Positions 44,051-52,610 of a stretch of 64,000 nt of DNA are shown piece by piece. Each line of letters opens with the position of its first letter. The stretch's first letter is position 1. Under the pieces are notes generated by a model. The model saw only the letters and a program-made list of their open reading frames with translations, made no database searches and was not told the origin of the DNA. The DNA comes from Streptomyces griseoviridis (GTDB lineage: Bacteria > Actinomycetota > Actinomycetes > Streptomycetales > Streptomycetaceae): contig NZ_CP029078.1 of the NCBI RefSeq assembly GCF_005222485.1, positions 6,821,501-6,885,500 of the forward strand. The letters run 5' to 3'. Both the position numbers and the translations under genes were made by a program.

Positions 44051-44893
44051 TCAGCGCCCGGTCGCCGCGGCACCGATCAGCTGGGAGACCTTCACGAACC
44101 GGTAGCCCTTGGCGCGCAGCTCCGGCACGATCGCGCGCACCGCCCGCTCGGTGGCGGGCGCCGCGCTGCGGGTGCAGTGCATGACGACCACCGAACCCGG
44201 CTTGACGCCTTCGAGGACCTGCCGGGCGACCGCGTCGGAGTCCGTCGCGAAGGCGTCGCCGCTCACCACGTCCCACTGGACGGCGGTGACGCCGGTCGTG
44301 GCCAGCGTCTTCAGCACCTGGCGGTCGTAGCACCCGCCGGGGAAGCGGAAGTACGGCATCGGGTGGGCGACCCCGGCCTTGTGGAAGGCGGTGTACGCCC
44401 GCTCCACGTCGGAGGTCATCCGGTCGGCCGCCACCCTCGGCAGGCCGTAGCAGTCACCGGTGAAGGCGTAGTGGCTGTAGGAGTGGTTGGCGATCTCGAA
44501 GTTGGGGTCGGCGCCGATGGAGCGGGCCTCGGCCGGGTACTCCTCGGCCCAGCGGCCGGTCATGAAGACGGTGGCGGGCACCTTGAGCGTGCGCAGCGTC
44601 GAGATGAGCTGCGGGTTGTCGAAGTGCTCGCCGCCCGCCGCCCTGGGGCCCTCGTCTGCGGTCATGTCGGCGTCGAAGGTGAGGGCGACGGTCTTGTCGC
44701 CGGTGCGGGGGCCGTTGGTGAAGACGGGGGTGAGGCCGCCGGCGCCCGGGGTCAGCGTCGGCGGGCGCGAGGTGTCGGCGGAGGCCGAGGTGGGGGCCGG
44801 GCGGGCGGCGGTGGGCGCGGCGGGGGCGCCGCAGGCGGTGAGCGCGGCGCCGAGTACACAGGCGGCGGCTACATGGCGTACTCGAATGATCAC
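44051..44893 (-). CDS. Polysaccharide deacetylase lipoprotein (NodB domain)
   Basis: This 280-residue carbohydrate esterase 4 protein has a lipobox LTAC (cysteine 21), then a proline/threonine-rich linker and a NodB domain (about 65-270). Motif 1 reads TFDADMT (TFDDG is typical), motif 2 is HSYSH, the metal-binding histidine pair. It should remove acetyl groups from peptidoglycan or chitin-like polymers at the cell surface. The upstream region has unusually A/T-rich repeats. Confidence 0.85.
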   Translation of the reverse strand: MIIRVRHVAAACVLGAALTACGAPAAPTAARPAPTSASADTSRPPTLTPGAGGLTPVFTNGPRTGDKTVALTFDADMTADEGPRAAGGEHFDNPQLISTLRTLKVPATVFMTGRWAEEYPAEARSIGADPNFEIANHSYSHYAFTGDCYGLPRVAADRMTSDVERAYTAFHKAGVAHPMPYFRFPGGCYDRQVLKTLATTGVTAVQWDVVSGDAFATDSDAVARQVLEGVKPGSVVVMHCTRSAAPATERAVRAIVPELRAKGYRFVKVSQLIGAAATGR

Positions 44894-44894
44894 C

Positions 44895-44932
44895 GTACGA
44901 ACATAAAGGCATCAATAGGCATATTTTCGTAC
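44895..44932. promoter_or_regulatory. A/T-rich inverted and direct repeats before the deacetylase gene
   Basis: GTACGAA (44895-44901) and TTCGTAC (44926-44932) are perfect inverted arms. Between them AGGCAT occurs twice, at 44907-44912 and 44917-44922, 10 bases apart. The 38-base block lies directly before the start codon. Confidence 0.5.
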
Positions 44933-44970
44933 CGGCACGCACGCCTCACCCACCCGCCAGGCACCCACCC

Positions 44971-45006
44971 ACACCCCGGAACCGACCTACACCCCGGAAC
45001 CGACGC
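44971..45006. repeat. Two-copy 18-base direct repeat
   Basis: ACACCCCGGAACCGACSY-type units follow each other in a C-rich gap between ppk2 and the deacetylase gene; nothing else is recognised in 44940-45067. Confidence 0.6.
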
Positions 45007-45067
45007 ACACCTCGACCCCTCCCGCCCCGCCCCCGCCCAGCGGCCGCCCCCACACCCCCCGGCGCCC

Positions 45068-46024
45068 CTACCCCTTCACCAACCGCTCCCGCGCCCGCTC
45101 CACATCGAAGTCCCCCTCCGGGTACTGGGGGTCGAGTTCCTCCAGGGTTTCCAGCAGGAGCCGGCTCACCGCCCAGTTGCGGTACCACTTGCGGTCCGCC
45201 GGGATCACGTGCCAGGGCGCGGCCCCGGTCGAGCAGCGGGCCAGGGCGATCTCGTACGCCTCCTGGTACGCGGGCCACAGCGCGCGGTCCTCGATGTCGC
45301 CGGGGCTGAACTTCCAGTGCTTGTCCGGGTTGTCCAGCCGCTTCAGCAGCCGGTCGCGCTGCTCGTCGTAGGAGAGGTGCAGGAAGCACTTGACGACGGT
45401 GACGCCGTCGTCCGTCAATGACCGCTCGAAGGTGTTGATCGCGCCGTAGCGGTCCTCGATCTCCTCGCGCGGTGCCAGCTCCCGCACCCGGGCGACCAGG
45501 ACGTCCTCGTAGTGCGAACGGTCGAAGATGCCCAGCTCGCCGGGGAGCGGCAGATTCCGTCTGACCCGCCACAGGAACTCGTGCGCCCGTTCCTTCTTGG
45601 TGGGCGCCTTGAACGCGTGGATGCGGCAGCCGGCCGGGTTGAGCAGGCCGATGACGTGCTTGACGGTGCCGCCCTTGCCGCTGGTGTCCATGCCCTGGAG
45701 CACCAGCAGCACCCGGCGCCTGTCGCCCGCCGTGCTCGACGCCCACAGCCGTTCCTGGAGGCCGGCCAGCCGCTCGCCCATGCGGGCGGTGGCCGCGAGT
45801 CCTGCGGCCTTGTTCCCGGGGGCATCGAGGCCGTCGGGGCCGCCGCGGACCGCCCTGGTGTCGTACCCGCCCAGGTCGATCCGCCCGCCCGCGGGCACCC
45901 GCAGCAGCTCGCGCAGCTCCGCCCCGCCGTCCCGGTCAGCCGTGCCGCCGCTCCCGGCGTGGTCGCCGCCCTTGCCGTGCTGGTGGCCCTTGCCGTGCTT
46001 GCTGCTCTTGCCGTGCTTGCCCAC
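45068..46024 (-). CDS. ppk2: Polyphosphate kinase 2 family protein
   Basis: This 318-residue PPK2 transfers phosphate between polyphosphate and nucleotides. The Walker A motif is GMDTSGKGG (111-119), the Walker B-like motif IFDRSHYEDVL (D168), followed by the lid RVRELAPREEIEDRYGAI. The N-terminal 25 residues are a histidine/lysine/glycine repeat (KHGKSSKHGKGHQHGKGG) that could bind metal or polyphosphate. GTG 46024 has AAGGGG 6 bases before it; the frame stays open far upstream but is non-coding. A PhoX-like gene lies just upstream, 71 bases away. Confidence 0.9.
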   Translation of the reverse strand: MGKHGKSSKHGKGHQHGKGGDHAGSGGTADRDGGAELRELLRVPAGGRIDLGGYDTRAVRGGPDGLDAPGNKAAGLAATARMGERLAGLQERLWASSTAGDRRRVLLVLQGMDTSGKGGTVKHVIGLLNPAGCRIHAFKAPTKKERAHEFLWRVRRNLPLPGELGIFDRSHYEDVLVARVRELAPREEIEDRYGAINTFERSLTDDGVTVVKCFLHLSYDEQRDRLLKRLDNPDKHWKFSPGDIEDRALWPAYQEAYEIALARCSTGAAPWHVIPADRKWYRNWAVSRLLLETLEELDPQYPEGDFDVERARERLVKG

Positions 46025-46095
46025 GCGGCACCCCTTCCGTCCTCTCCCTCGATCCTGCGGCGAGGACGGCCGGGGCGCCAGGGGAGAGCCGCTGG

Positions 46096-47460
46096 TCAGC
46101 CCTGCCAGGGACCCGTCACGGCGAACGTGGTGCCGGGCGTGTAGCAGTTGACGTACATGGTGCGGCCGTCGGGCGAGAAGGTGACGCCCGCGAACTCGCC
46201 CCACGCGGGGGCTCCCGGCGTGCCGATGTCCTGCCGGCCTCGGGCCAGCGGATAGACCTCGCCGCGCCGGGTGACGCCGAAGACGTGCTGCTCCCCGTCG
46301 CCGTCCTCGCAGACCATCAGGCCGCCGCCGGGCGCCAGGCAGATGTTGTCGGGGGACTCGCCGGGGAGCCTGACATCGGTGTCGGGCCCGAAGACGATCA
46401 CCAGGGTGAGTCGGCGCCTGGCGGGGTCGTAGCGCCAGATCTGGCCGTAGTGGTCGGCGGCCGAGCCGTCCGCGCCGCGGGCGAACGACGACACGAAGTA
46501 GACGTGGTCGCCGCCCCAGTAGCAGCCCTCCAGCTTCTGCGCGTGGGTGATGCCGCGCGGTCCGAAGTCCTGGAGGCGGATCGGCGTCCCGGAGGCCAGC
46601 GGGTCCGGGACGTCGACCCATTCGACGCCGTCGAAGCGGGTGCCGATCTCCTGGACGGAGGACAGGTCCGGCACGTCGGGCACCCGCATCGCCTGGAGCC
46701 GGCCGCCCGCGCGCAGCGATCCGACGCCACCGAGCGGCCGCTCGGGCAGGAACCGGTAGAAGAGGCCGAACGGCGCGAGGAACGCGTCCTCGGTCTCGTA
46801 GACGATCCCGCGCGCCGGGTCGATCGCGACGGCCTCGTGCTGGAAGCGGCCCATCGCGGTGAGCGGGACCGCGCCGGTGCGGTGCGGGTCGGCCGGGTCC
46901 ACCTCGAAGACGAACCCGTGGTCCTTGGTGTAGCCGTTGGTCCCGGCCAGGTCCTCGGTCTCCTCGCAGGTCAGCCAGGTGCGCCAGGGGGTCGGCCCGC
47001 CCGCGCAGTTGACCGCGGTGCCGGCGACGGCGACCCGCTCGGACAGCACCCGGTCCCCGTCGAGGGTGAGGGCCGTGCAGCCGCCCTTGCCCGCCGGGTC
47101 GTAGGTGAGGCCGGGGACGGTCGGGACGGGGTGGGCGGCGGTGGGGCGGTTCTCGTGGTTGCGGACCAGATGGACCCGGCCGTGGCGGCCGGGCAGCGCG
47201 GTCATGCCGTCGTGGTTCGAGGGGACCGGTCCCTCGCCCGAGCGCAGCGGGTCGCCCTCGCGGGAGAGCACCCGGTAGCGGAAACCCCGGGGCAGGTCGA
47301 GCAGCCCCGCGGGGTCGGGGACGAGCGGGCCGTAGCCGGTGCGCCCGAGGTCCTGGGCGGCGGCGGTACCGGCGAACAGTTCGGACAGGGCACCGGAGAA
47401 GGCGATGCCCGCTCCGAGGGCACCGGAGCGGGCGAGGATCTGACGTCGGGTCGCGGACAT
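46096..47460 (-). CDS. PhoX-like (DUF839) exported phosphatase family protein
   Basis: This 454-residue protein has a twin-arginine-type signal (SATRRQIL then a hydrophobic stretch ending AGTAAAQ). The DUF839 beta-propeller shows GLTYDPAGKGGCTAL, LTCEETE (acidic metal ligands), GRFQHEAVAID and SPDNICLAPGGG. PhoX phosphatases use iron and calcium and liberate phosphate outside the cell. Position next to ppk2 suggests phosphate or polyphosphate metabolism, but I see no clear PHO box. Confidence 0.82.
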   Translation of the reverse strand: MSATRRQILARSGALGAGIAFSGALSELFAGTAAAQDLGRTGYGPLVPDPAGLLDLPRGFRYRVLSREGDPLRSGEGPVPSNHDGMTALPGRHGRVHLVRNHENRPTAAHPVPTVPGLTYDPAGKGGCTALTLDGDRVLSERVAVAGTAVNCAGGPTPWRTWLTCEETEDLAGTNGYTKDHGFVFEVDPADPHRTGAVPLTAMGRFQHEAVAIDPARGIVYETEDAFLAPFGLFYRFLPERPLGGVGSLRAGGRLQAMRVPDVPDLSSVQEIGTRFDGVEWVDVPDPLASGTPIRLQDFGPRGITHAQKLEGCYWGGDHVYFVSSFARGADGSAADHYGQIWRYDPARRRLTLVIVFGPDTDVRLPGESPDNICLAPGGGLMVCEDGDGEQHVFGVTRRGEVYPLARGRQDIGTPGAPAWGEFAGVTFSPDGRTMYVNCYTPGTTFAVTGPWQG

Positions 47461-47552
47461 GCGGGGCGGCCTTCCTGCTGGCGGACAGGAACTGTGACCC
47501 GGCTGTGTCTACCATTCGGCGCGCGTCCCGGGAACGACGCCGGCACCATGTG

Positions 47553-48488
47553 TCACGTCTCGACCGGGTGCTCCGCCTGCCGGTCCCGCCGGTGCCCGTC
47601 GAGCGAACCGTCCACGGCGCCGTCCGGCGAGCCGTCCCCGACCTGCGCGCTCTCGGTGATCTGCGGCTGGTCGCGGGGCGCATCGGGCGGGGTCCGCCGG
47701 TCCTGCGCGGGCCGCTTCGGCATCTCGTGCTCGTGCGCCCGCTCCAGGAAGCGGAGCAGTTCCACCGGGAACGGCAGGACGAGCGTCGAGTTCTTCTCGG
47801 CGGCGACGGCGGTGATGGTCTGGAGCAGCCGCAACTGGAGCGCCGACGGTGTGGCCTCCATCTGCTGGGCCGCCTCGGCGAGCTTCTTGGACGCCTGGAG
47901 TTCGGCGTCGGCGTTGATGATCCGGGCCCGCCGCTCACGGTCGGCCTCCGCCTGACGCGCCATGGAGCGCTTCATCGTGTCGGGCAGCGAGACGTCCTTG
48001 ATCTCGACCCGGTCGATCTGCACGCCCCATCCGATGGCCGGGCTGTCGATCATCAGCTCCAGGCCCTGGTTGAGCTTCTCGCGGTTGGAGAGCAGATCGT
48101 CGAGGTCGCTCTTGCCGATGATGGAGCGCAACGACGTCTGCGCCATCTGGGAGACCGCGAACCGGTAGTCCTCGACCTTGACCAGGGCGTCCGTGGGCTC
48201 GACCACCCGGAAGTAGACGACCGCGTCCACCCGGACCGTGACGTTGTCGCGGGTGATGCCCTCCTGGGCGGGCACCGGCAACGTCACGACCTGCATGTTC
48301 ACCTTGTACAGGTGGTCCACGAACGGGACCACCATGGTGAATCCGGGGCCGCGGGCGCCGTCCACGATCCGTCCGAGCCGGAACACCACCCCGCGCTCGT
48401 ACTGCTTGACCACGCGGGCCGCCGCCGATGCGTACACGACCCCCGCGGCTGCCAGTGCGCCGATCGCCGTCAGCAGTTCCGCGAGCAT
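47553..48488 (-). CDS. Slipin (SPFH/band 7 domain protein)
   Basis: This 311-residue membrane protein has one N-terminal helix (about 4-24), an SPFH domain (25-180: VKQYERGVVFRLGRI, MQVVTLPVPAQEGITRDNVTVRVDAVVYFRV) and a charged coiled coil (185-225), then a disordered acidic tail. It would form membrane microdomain scaffolds. The usual NfeD partner is not adjacent. It lies downstream of the SulP gene by 117 bases and may be transcribed with it. Confidence 0.88.
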   Translation of the reverse strand: MLAELLTAIGALAAAGVVYASAAARVVKQYERGVVFRLGRIVDGARGPGFTMVVPFVDHLYKVNMQVVTLPVPAQEGITRDNVTVRVDAVVYFRVVEPTDALVKVEDYRFAVSQMAQTSLRSIIGKSDLDDLLSNREKLNQGLELMIDSPAIGWGVQIDRVEIKDVSLPDTMKRSMARQAEADRERRARIINADAELQASKKLAEAAQQMEATPSALQLRLLQTITAVAAEKNSTLVLPFPVELLRFLERAHEHEMPKRPAQDRRTPPDAPRDQPQITESAQVGDGSPDGAVDGSLDGHRRDRQAEHPVET

Positions 48489-48605
48489 GACGACCTCCTC
48501 ACGACGAGAGGTCAGATGTGTCTCTGCCCTTGCAACGATATGCCCGGCGGCCGGTCCGGTGCCATGGTCGGCGCGGACCGGCCGCGGGGCGTCGTCGGGG
48601 ACGGG

Positions 48606-50165
48606 TCAGCCGGCGGCGGGACGAGCCGGTTCGGCGGTCATCCGCACCGGCTCGGTGCCCACCGCGCTGTGCCGCTCGGCCCAGCTCTCCAGGGCGGTAC
48701 GGCAGGCGTGGTCCAGGTGGTGCAGACCGGAGAGGTCCAGCTCCACCGGGCGGTCCTGGGGCAGCGCCTCCAGGCTGTCCAGGATCTTCGGCAGCCGCAG
48801 GAAGGTCGCGTTGCCCGACAGATGCGCCTGGACGGGACCGGCGCCCTTGTCGATGACGTCAAGCCTGATGTGCGAGGCCTCCCAGGCGGTCTTGGCGACG
48901 GCGAGCGCGAGTCCGATGAGCACGCCCTCGAACATGCTGACCGCGACGATCGACAGCGCGGTGACCACCAGGATCAGCGCCTCACCGCGGTGCCCGCGCC
49001 AGAGCGAGACGATCTGTCCGACCGGGATCAGCTTGGCCCCGGAGTAGACGAGGATGCCCGCGAGCGCGGGGATCGGTATGTAGGCGAGGGCTCCCGGCAG
49101 CAGCGCCGCGAACAGCAGCAGCCACACGCCGTGCAGCACCCGGGACGCCTTGGTGCGGGCGCCCGCCTGGACGTTCGCCGCGCTGCGCACGATGACCGCG
49201 GTCATCGGCAGGGCGCCGAGCAGACCGCAGAGCGCGTTGCCCGCGCCCTGGGCGACGAGTTCCTTGTCGTACGCGGTGCGCGGGCCGCCGTGCATCCGGT
49301 CCACGGCCGCCGCGCTGAACAGCGACTCGGCGGACGCGATCAGGGTGAACGCGACGACCGTGCCGAGCAGACCGAGGCCGAGGAGATCACCGAAGGCGCT
49401 CAGCGGGGGCGGCTGGACGGAGTCCAGCAGACCCTTGACCTCGACGGTGGCGACGGGCATCGAGAACACCAGCGCGGCCAGGGTGGCGAGACCGACGGCG
49501 GCGAGCGGCCCGGGGACCGACCGCACCCGGCTCGGCATCCGCTTCCAGAGCACCAGGACGGCGATGGTGGCGGCGCCGAGGCCGAGCGAGGCCAGTGCGC
49601 GGGTGCTGCCGAGCGAGTCGACGAGCGCGCCGGGCAGTTCGACCAGCTTGGCCACCCCGGAGGCCGGGGCCTCGGTGCCGGCCATGGCGTACAGCTGTCC
49701 GGCGATCAGCACCAGGCCGATACCGGCGAGCATGCCCTCGACCACCGACACCGAGATGGCCCGGAAGTAGCGGCCCAGCTTCAGGGCGCCCATCAGGATC
49801 TGCAGGGCGCCGGTGGCGAGCACGATCACTCCGAGGGCCGGCAGGCCGAACTCCCGTACCGCCTCGAAGACCAGCACCGTCAGACCGGCCGCGGGTCCGG
49901 AGACCTGGAGGCTGCTGCCCCGCATCAGACCGGTGACGATGCCGCCCACGATGCCGGTGATCAGGCCCAGTTCGGCCGGGACACCGGAGGCGACGGCCAC
50001 GCCCACGCAGAGCGGGAGCGCGACCAGGAAGACGACCAGGGACGCGGCGAAGTCCTGCCGCAGGTGGGGGAACCTCGATATCGGAGACCTGGATGACGCG
50101 GAGGACGCGGGGGATTTGGGGGGTGTGGGGGGTGTGGGGGAGGTGTTGGTCATCGGGGCGCTCAC
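48606..50165 (-). CDS. SulP-family anion (bicarbonate/sulfate) transporter with STAS domain
   Basis: This 519-residue transporter has about 12 membrane segments, the SulP loop RGSSLQVSGPAAGLTVLV near residue 88, and a C-terminal STAS domain (about 430-505). GTG 50165 overlaps the carbonic anhydrase stop as GTGA; ATG 50153, four codons in, is an alternative. Coupling to a carbonic anhydrase argues for bicarbonate rather than sulfate transport. The N-terminus is a serine/proline-rich cytoplasmic tail. Confidence 0.87.
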   Translation of the reverse strand: MSAPMTNTSPTPPTPPKSPASSASSRSPISRFPHLRQDFAASLVVFLVALPLCVGVAVASGVPAELGLITGIVGGIVTGLMRGSSLQVSGPAAGLTVLVFEAVREFGLPALGVIVLATGALQILMGALKLGRYFRAISVSVVEGMLAGIGLVLIAGQLYAMAGTEAPASGVAKLVELPGALVDSLGSTRALASLGLGAATIAVLVLWKRMPSRVRSVPGPLAAVGLATLAALVFSMPVATVEVKGLLDSVQPPPLSAFGDLLGLGLLGTVVAFTLIASAESLFSAAAVDRMHGGPRTAYDKELVAQGAGNALCGLLGALPMTAVIVRSAANVQAGARTKASRVLHGVWLLLFAALLPGALAYIPIPALAGILVYSGAKLIPVGQIVSLWRGHRGEALILVVTALSIVAVSMFEGVLIGLALAVAKTAWEASHIRLDVIDKGAGPVQAHLSGNATFLRLPKILDSLEALPQDRPVELDLSGLHHLDHACRTALESWAERHSAVGTEPVRMTAEPARPAAG

Positions 50166-50740
50166 AGGGCCGCGAAGGCGTCGGAACGGGAGTCGTGCGC
50201 CAGGACGGCGCCGGTGTGGACCTCGTAGTACCAGGCGTGCAGGGACAGCTGACGGGCCTTCACCTTGGCGTCGATGTACGGGTACGAGCGCAGCCGCAGC
50301 AGTTGGGTCAGGACGTGTCCCTGGACACCCTCGCTGCACGCGGGGTCCTCGGGGGTGCCGGACGGGCGCGGGGTGGCGCTCGCGAGCCAGTCCCGCACGG
50401 CGGGCACGGCGGTCAGGTCCTCGTCGCGCACCAGCGCGCCGACGGCACCGCAGTGCGAGTGCCCGCAGACCACGATGTCGCGGACGCCGAGCACCTCCAC
50501 GGCGTACTCGATGGTGGCCGCCTCGCTGGTGGGGTGCTCGGAGGCGTACGGGGGGACGATGTTGCCCGCGGTGCGCAGCTCGAACAGCTGGCCGGGACGG
50601 GCGCCGGTGATCAGGGCCGGGACGACCCTGGAGTCGGAGCAGGTGATGAACAGGACCTGCGGAGACTGGCCTTCGGCCAGCTTGGCGAACTCCTCAGGGC
50701 GCTGTCCGAACGTACGGGCGTTGTCGATGAGGGGCTGCAT
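50162..50740 (-). CDS. Beta-carbonic anhydrase
   Basis: This 192-residue cytoplasmic zinc enzyme interconverts CO2 and bicarbonate. The zinc ligands are C34 in CSDSR and H94, C97 in HSHCG, with the D36-R38 dyad. GGAGGA lies about 10 bases upstream of the ATG. Its stop overlaps the SulP start, so transporter and enzyme are made together, probably to supply bicarbonate for carboxylases. Confidence 0.93.
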   Translation of the reverse strand: MQPLIDNARTFGQRPEEFAKLAEGQSPQVLFITCSDSRVVPALITGARPGQLFELRTAGNIVPPYASEHPTSEAATIEYAVEVLGVRDIVVCGHSHCGAVGALVRDEDLTAVPAVRDWLASATPRPSGTPEDPACSEGVQGHVLTQLLRLRSYPYIDAKVKARQLSLHAWYYEVHTGAVLAHDSRSDAFAAL

Positions 50741-50818
50741 GATGATGTTCCTCCTGGCGCGCCGCTGAGGCGCGTCGGACGTGCAGGACAGGTGTGGGGG
50801 AACCGCTGTGCTGCCTTG

Positions 50819-51211
50819 TCAGCAGCGGAAGACCTGAAGTGCCGCCGGAGAGTGCGCCGTCGGGGGTCTCGACGTGCGCGGGGGCCGTGGTGCGGCCGGG
50901 GGGTGGTCGGCCGCCGGGTCCTGGGCCAGCAGCGGTCGTTCCGGGCCTTCCGGTGCGACGTCGACCGCGCGGTGGCGGTCGCGGTTGCGCAGGGGGCCCG
51001 TCGGGTCACCGGAGTGGTCGCAGTGACGGTGTGTCGCCGATTCGTTGCGCTGCGCGGCGCCCGAGGGTTTGATTCCGGGCGTAGCTTTGGCCTCGATTTG
51101 ACGGACCGTATGCGCGGTTGCGAAGGACGGGGCGGTGGTGAAGAAGGGGAGGGCGAGCAGGACGGCGACAGCTACCGCGATCGCGGCTCGTACCGCTGCA
51201 CCTCGCATCAT
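50819..51211 (-). CDS. Small secreted protein, unknown
   Basis: This 130-residue protein has a clear signal peptide (MMRGAAV, then a hydrophobic core, cleavage near SFATA at about 32). The mature part is rich in proline, arginine and histidine with no recognised domain. ATG 51211 (or 51208) is preceded by GGGAGGGG. It is the first gene of the run reading into carbonic anhydrase and SulP, with 78 bases to the former. Confidence 0.55.
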   Translation of the reverse strand: MMRGAAVRAAIAVAVAVLLALPFFTTAPSFATAHTVRQIEAKATPGIKPSGAAQRNESATHRHCDHSGDPTGPLRNRDRHRAVDVAPEGPERPLLAQDPAADHPPAAPRPPRTSRPPTAHSPAALQVFRC

Positions 51212-51235
51212 GCGCCCCCCTCCCACTGGTTCACA

Positions 51236-51274
51236 GCTCTACCGCAGACCAACACTTGGTCAATGGATGGTCAA
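51236..51274 (-). promoter_or_regulatory. Promoter with tandem TTGACCA boxes
   Basis: On the minus strand TTGACCA occurs at 51274-51268 and 51263-51257, exactly 11 bases apart. The downstream copy gives a -35 TTGACC, with TAGAGC (51241-51236) 16 bases further as -10. The 11-base spacing resembles direct-repeat binding by a response regulator. Confidence 0.5.
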
Positions 51275-51283
51275 GAAACACGG

Positions 51284-51311
51284 TAACCCTGCAAAGTTGT
51301 TTGCAGGGTTA
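51284..51311 (-). terminator. Perfect 12-bp hairpin after zapE
   Basis: TAACCCTGCAAA (51284-51295) and TTTGCAGGGTTA (51300-51311) form a perfect stem with a 4-base loop, 54 bases after the zapE stop and just upstream of the promoter at 51236. It is A/T-rich for this genome. It may end zapE transcription or be an operator. Confidence 0.65.
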
Positions 51312-51365
51312 ACTTAACGTTTCGAGCTGAAGAGAGCCTGAAATGTGAGGGTTGCTTGGCGCGAA

Positions 51366-52484
51366 CTAGTCGCCAGGAGCCGCGTCGACCAGCTTCTTCC
51401 CGTCCCGGGCCAGCGCGGTCAGCCGCGAGATCGCCCGGAAATACTTCTTCTTGTAGCCGCCGCTGAGCATCTCCTGGCTGAACAACTGGTCGAAGGGCGA
51501 TCCCGAGGCCAGCACCGGGACTTCACGGTCGTAGAGCCGGTCCGCGAGCACCACGAGCCGCAGCGCCGTCGACTGGTCGGGCACCGCCCGCACCTCGGTG
51601 AGGCAGACCGCCTCGATCCCCTCGGTCAGCGCGCCGTAGCGGCTCGGGTGCACCCGGGAGAGGTGGTCGAGAAGGAGCGGGAAGGCGTCGAGCGACGCCC
51701 CGGGGGTGGCGTACGCGGCCTTGGTGACCTGCTCGTCCGTGAACGGCTCGGGCGCCTCGGGCAGACCGCGGTGGCGGTAGTCCTCGCCGTCGATGCGCAG
51801 CGACCTGAAGCGCGCGGACAGGCCCTGTATCTCGCGCAGGAAGTCGGCGGAGGCGAACCGGCCCTCGCCCAGCTTCCCCGGCAGCGTGTTGGAGGTGGCG
51901 GCGAGCGCCACGCCCGCGTCCACCAACTTGCCGAGCAGGGACGAGACGAGGACGGTGTCGCCCGGGTCGTCCAGCTCGAACTCGTCGATGCACAGCAGGC
52001 GGTGGCCGGAGAGGGTCCGTACCGTCTGCTGGAAACCGAGGGCGCCGACCAGGTTGGTCAGCTCCACGAAGGTGCCGAACGCCTTGAGCGCGGGCTCGGC
52101 CGGGGTGGCGTGCCACAGGGACGCGAGCAGATGGGTCTTGCCGACGCCGTAGCCGCCGTCGAGGTAGACGCCGCGCGGGCCCGCGGGCGACCTGTGCGCC
52201 TTGGGGCGGCCGAGGCCGAGGAAGCCGCGCCGCGGCCCCTGGGCCGGGTGCGCCCCGCCGAGGCCGGCCGCGAACTCCGCCAGGATCCGCACGGCCTCGG
52301 TCTGGCTCGGCTGGTTCGGGTCGGGGACGTAGGTGTCGAAGCGGACCGCGTCGAAGCGCGGCGGCGGCACCATCTCGGCGACCAGCCGGTCCGCGGGCAC
52401 CCGCGGTTCACGGGCGCACAGCGACTGCGGGGCCGGGTCGGCTATCGGGCTTGGCCCCTGGGCGGCGGCGGAGGAGGACGACAC
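51366..52484 (-). CDS. zapE: ZapE/AFG1-family cell-division ATPase
   Basis: This 372-residue P-loop ATPase has Walker A GGYGVGKTH (110-118), Walker B LLCIDEFEL and sensor motif ATSNTLP. The family includes E. coli ZapE, which acts on FtsZ at constriction, and mitochondrial AFG1. GTG 52484 is set by a TAGCAT hexamer 8 bases upstream; the frame continues upstream without coding character. It is divergent from the RibD-like gene. Confidence 0.88.
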   Translation of the reverse strand: MSSSSAAAQGPSPIADPAPQSLCAREPRVPADRLVAEMVPPPRFDAVRFDTYVPDPNQPSQTEAVRILAEFAAGLGGAHPAQGPRRGFLGLGRPKAHRSPAGPRGVYLDGGYGVGKTHLLASLWHATPAEPALKAFGTFVELTNLVGALGFQQTVRTLSGHRLLCIDEFELDDPGDTVLVSSLLGKLVDAGVALAATSNTLPGKLGEGRFASADFLREIQGLSARFRSLRIDGEDYRHRGLPEAPEPFTDEQVTKAAYATPGASLDAFPLLLDHLSRVHPSRYGALTEGIEAVCLTEVRAVPDQSTALRLVVLADRLYDREVPVLASGSPFDQLFSQEMLSGGYKKKYFRAISRLTALARDGKKLVDAAPGD

Positions 52485-52492
52485 GGTTGACC

Positions 52493-52498
52493 ATGCTA
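52493..52498 (-). promoter_or_regulatory. -10 hexamer TAGCAT of zapE, leaderless-type
   Basis: On the minus strand TAGCAT ends 8 bases before GTG 52484, with no ribosome site. Confidence 0.5.
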
Positions 52499-52610
52499 AG
52501 CCTGCCGGCGCGGGCGGGCGTCCCGGAGGGCTCCCCATCGCCGCAGGTGGGCGGGGCGGGGGCGGTCGGCCCTCCGCTGAAAGGGCCGGTGGCGTGCCAC
52601 ACTGCGTGTC

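Noticed and set aside
45068..47938. 956-residue frame that includes PPK2
   Set aside because: The upstream 638 residues are an out-of-frame reading of the PhoX-like and slipin genes. A ribosome site at 46030 marks the true PPK2 start.
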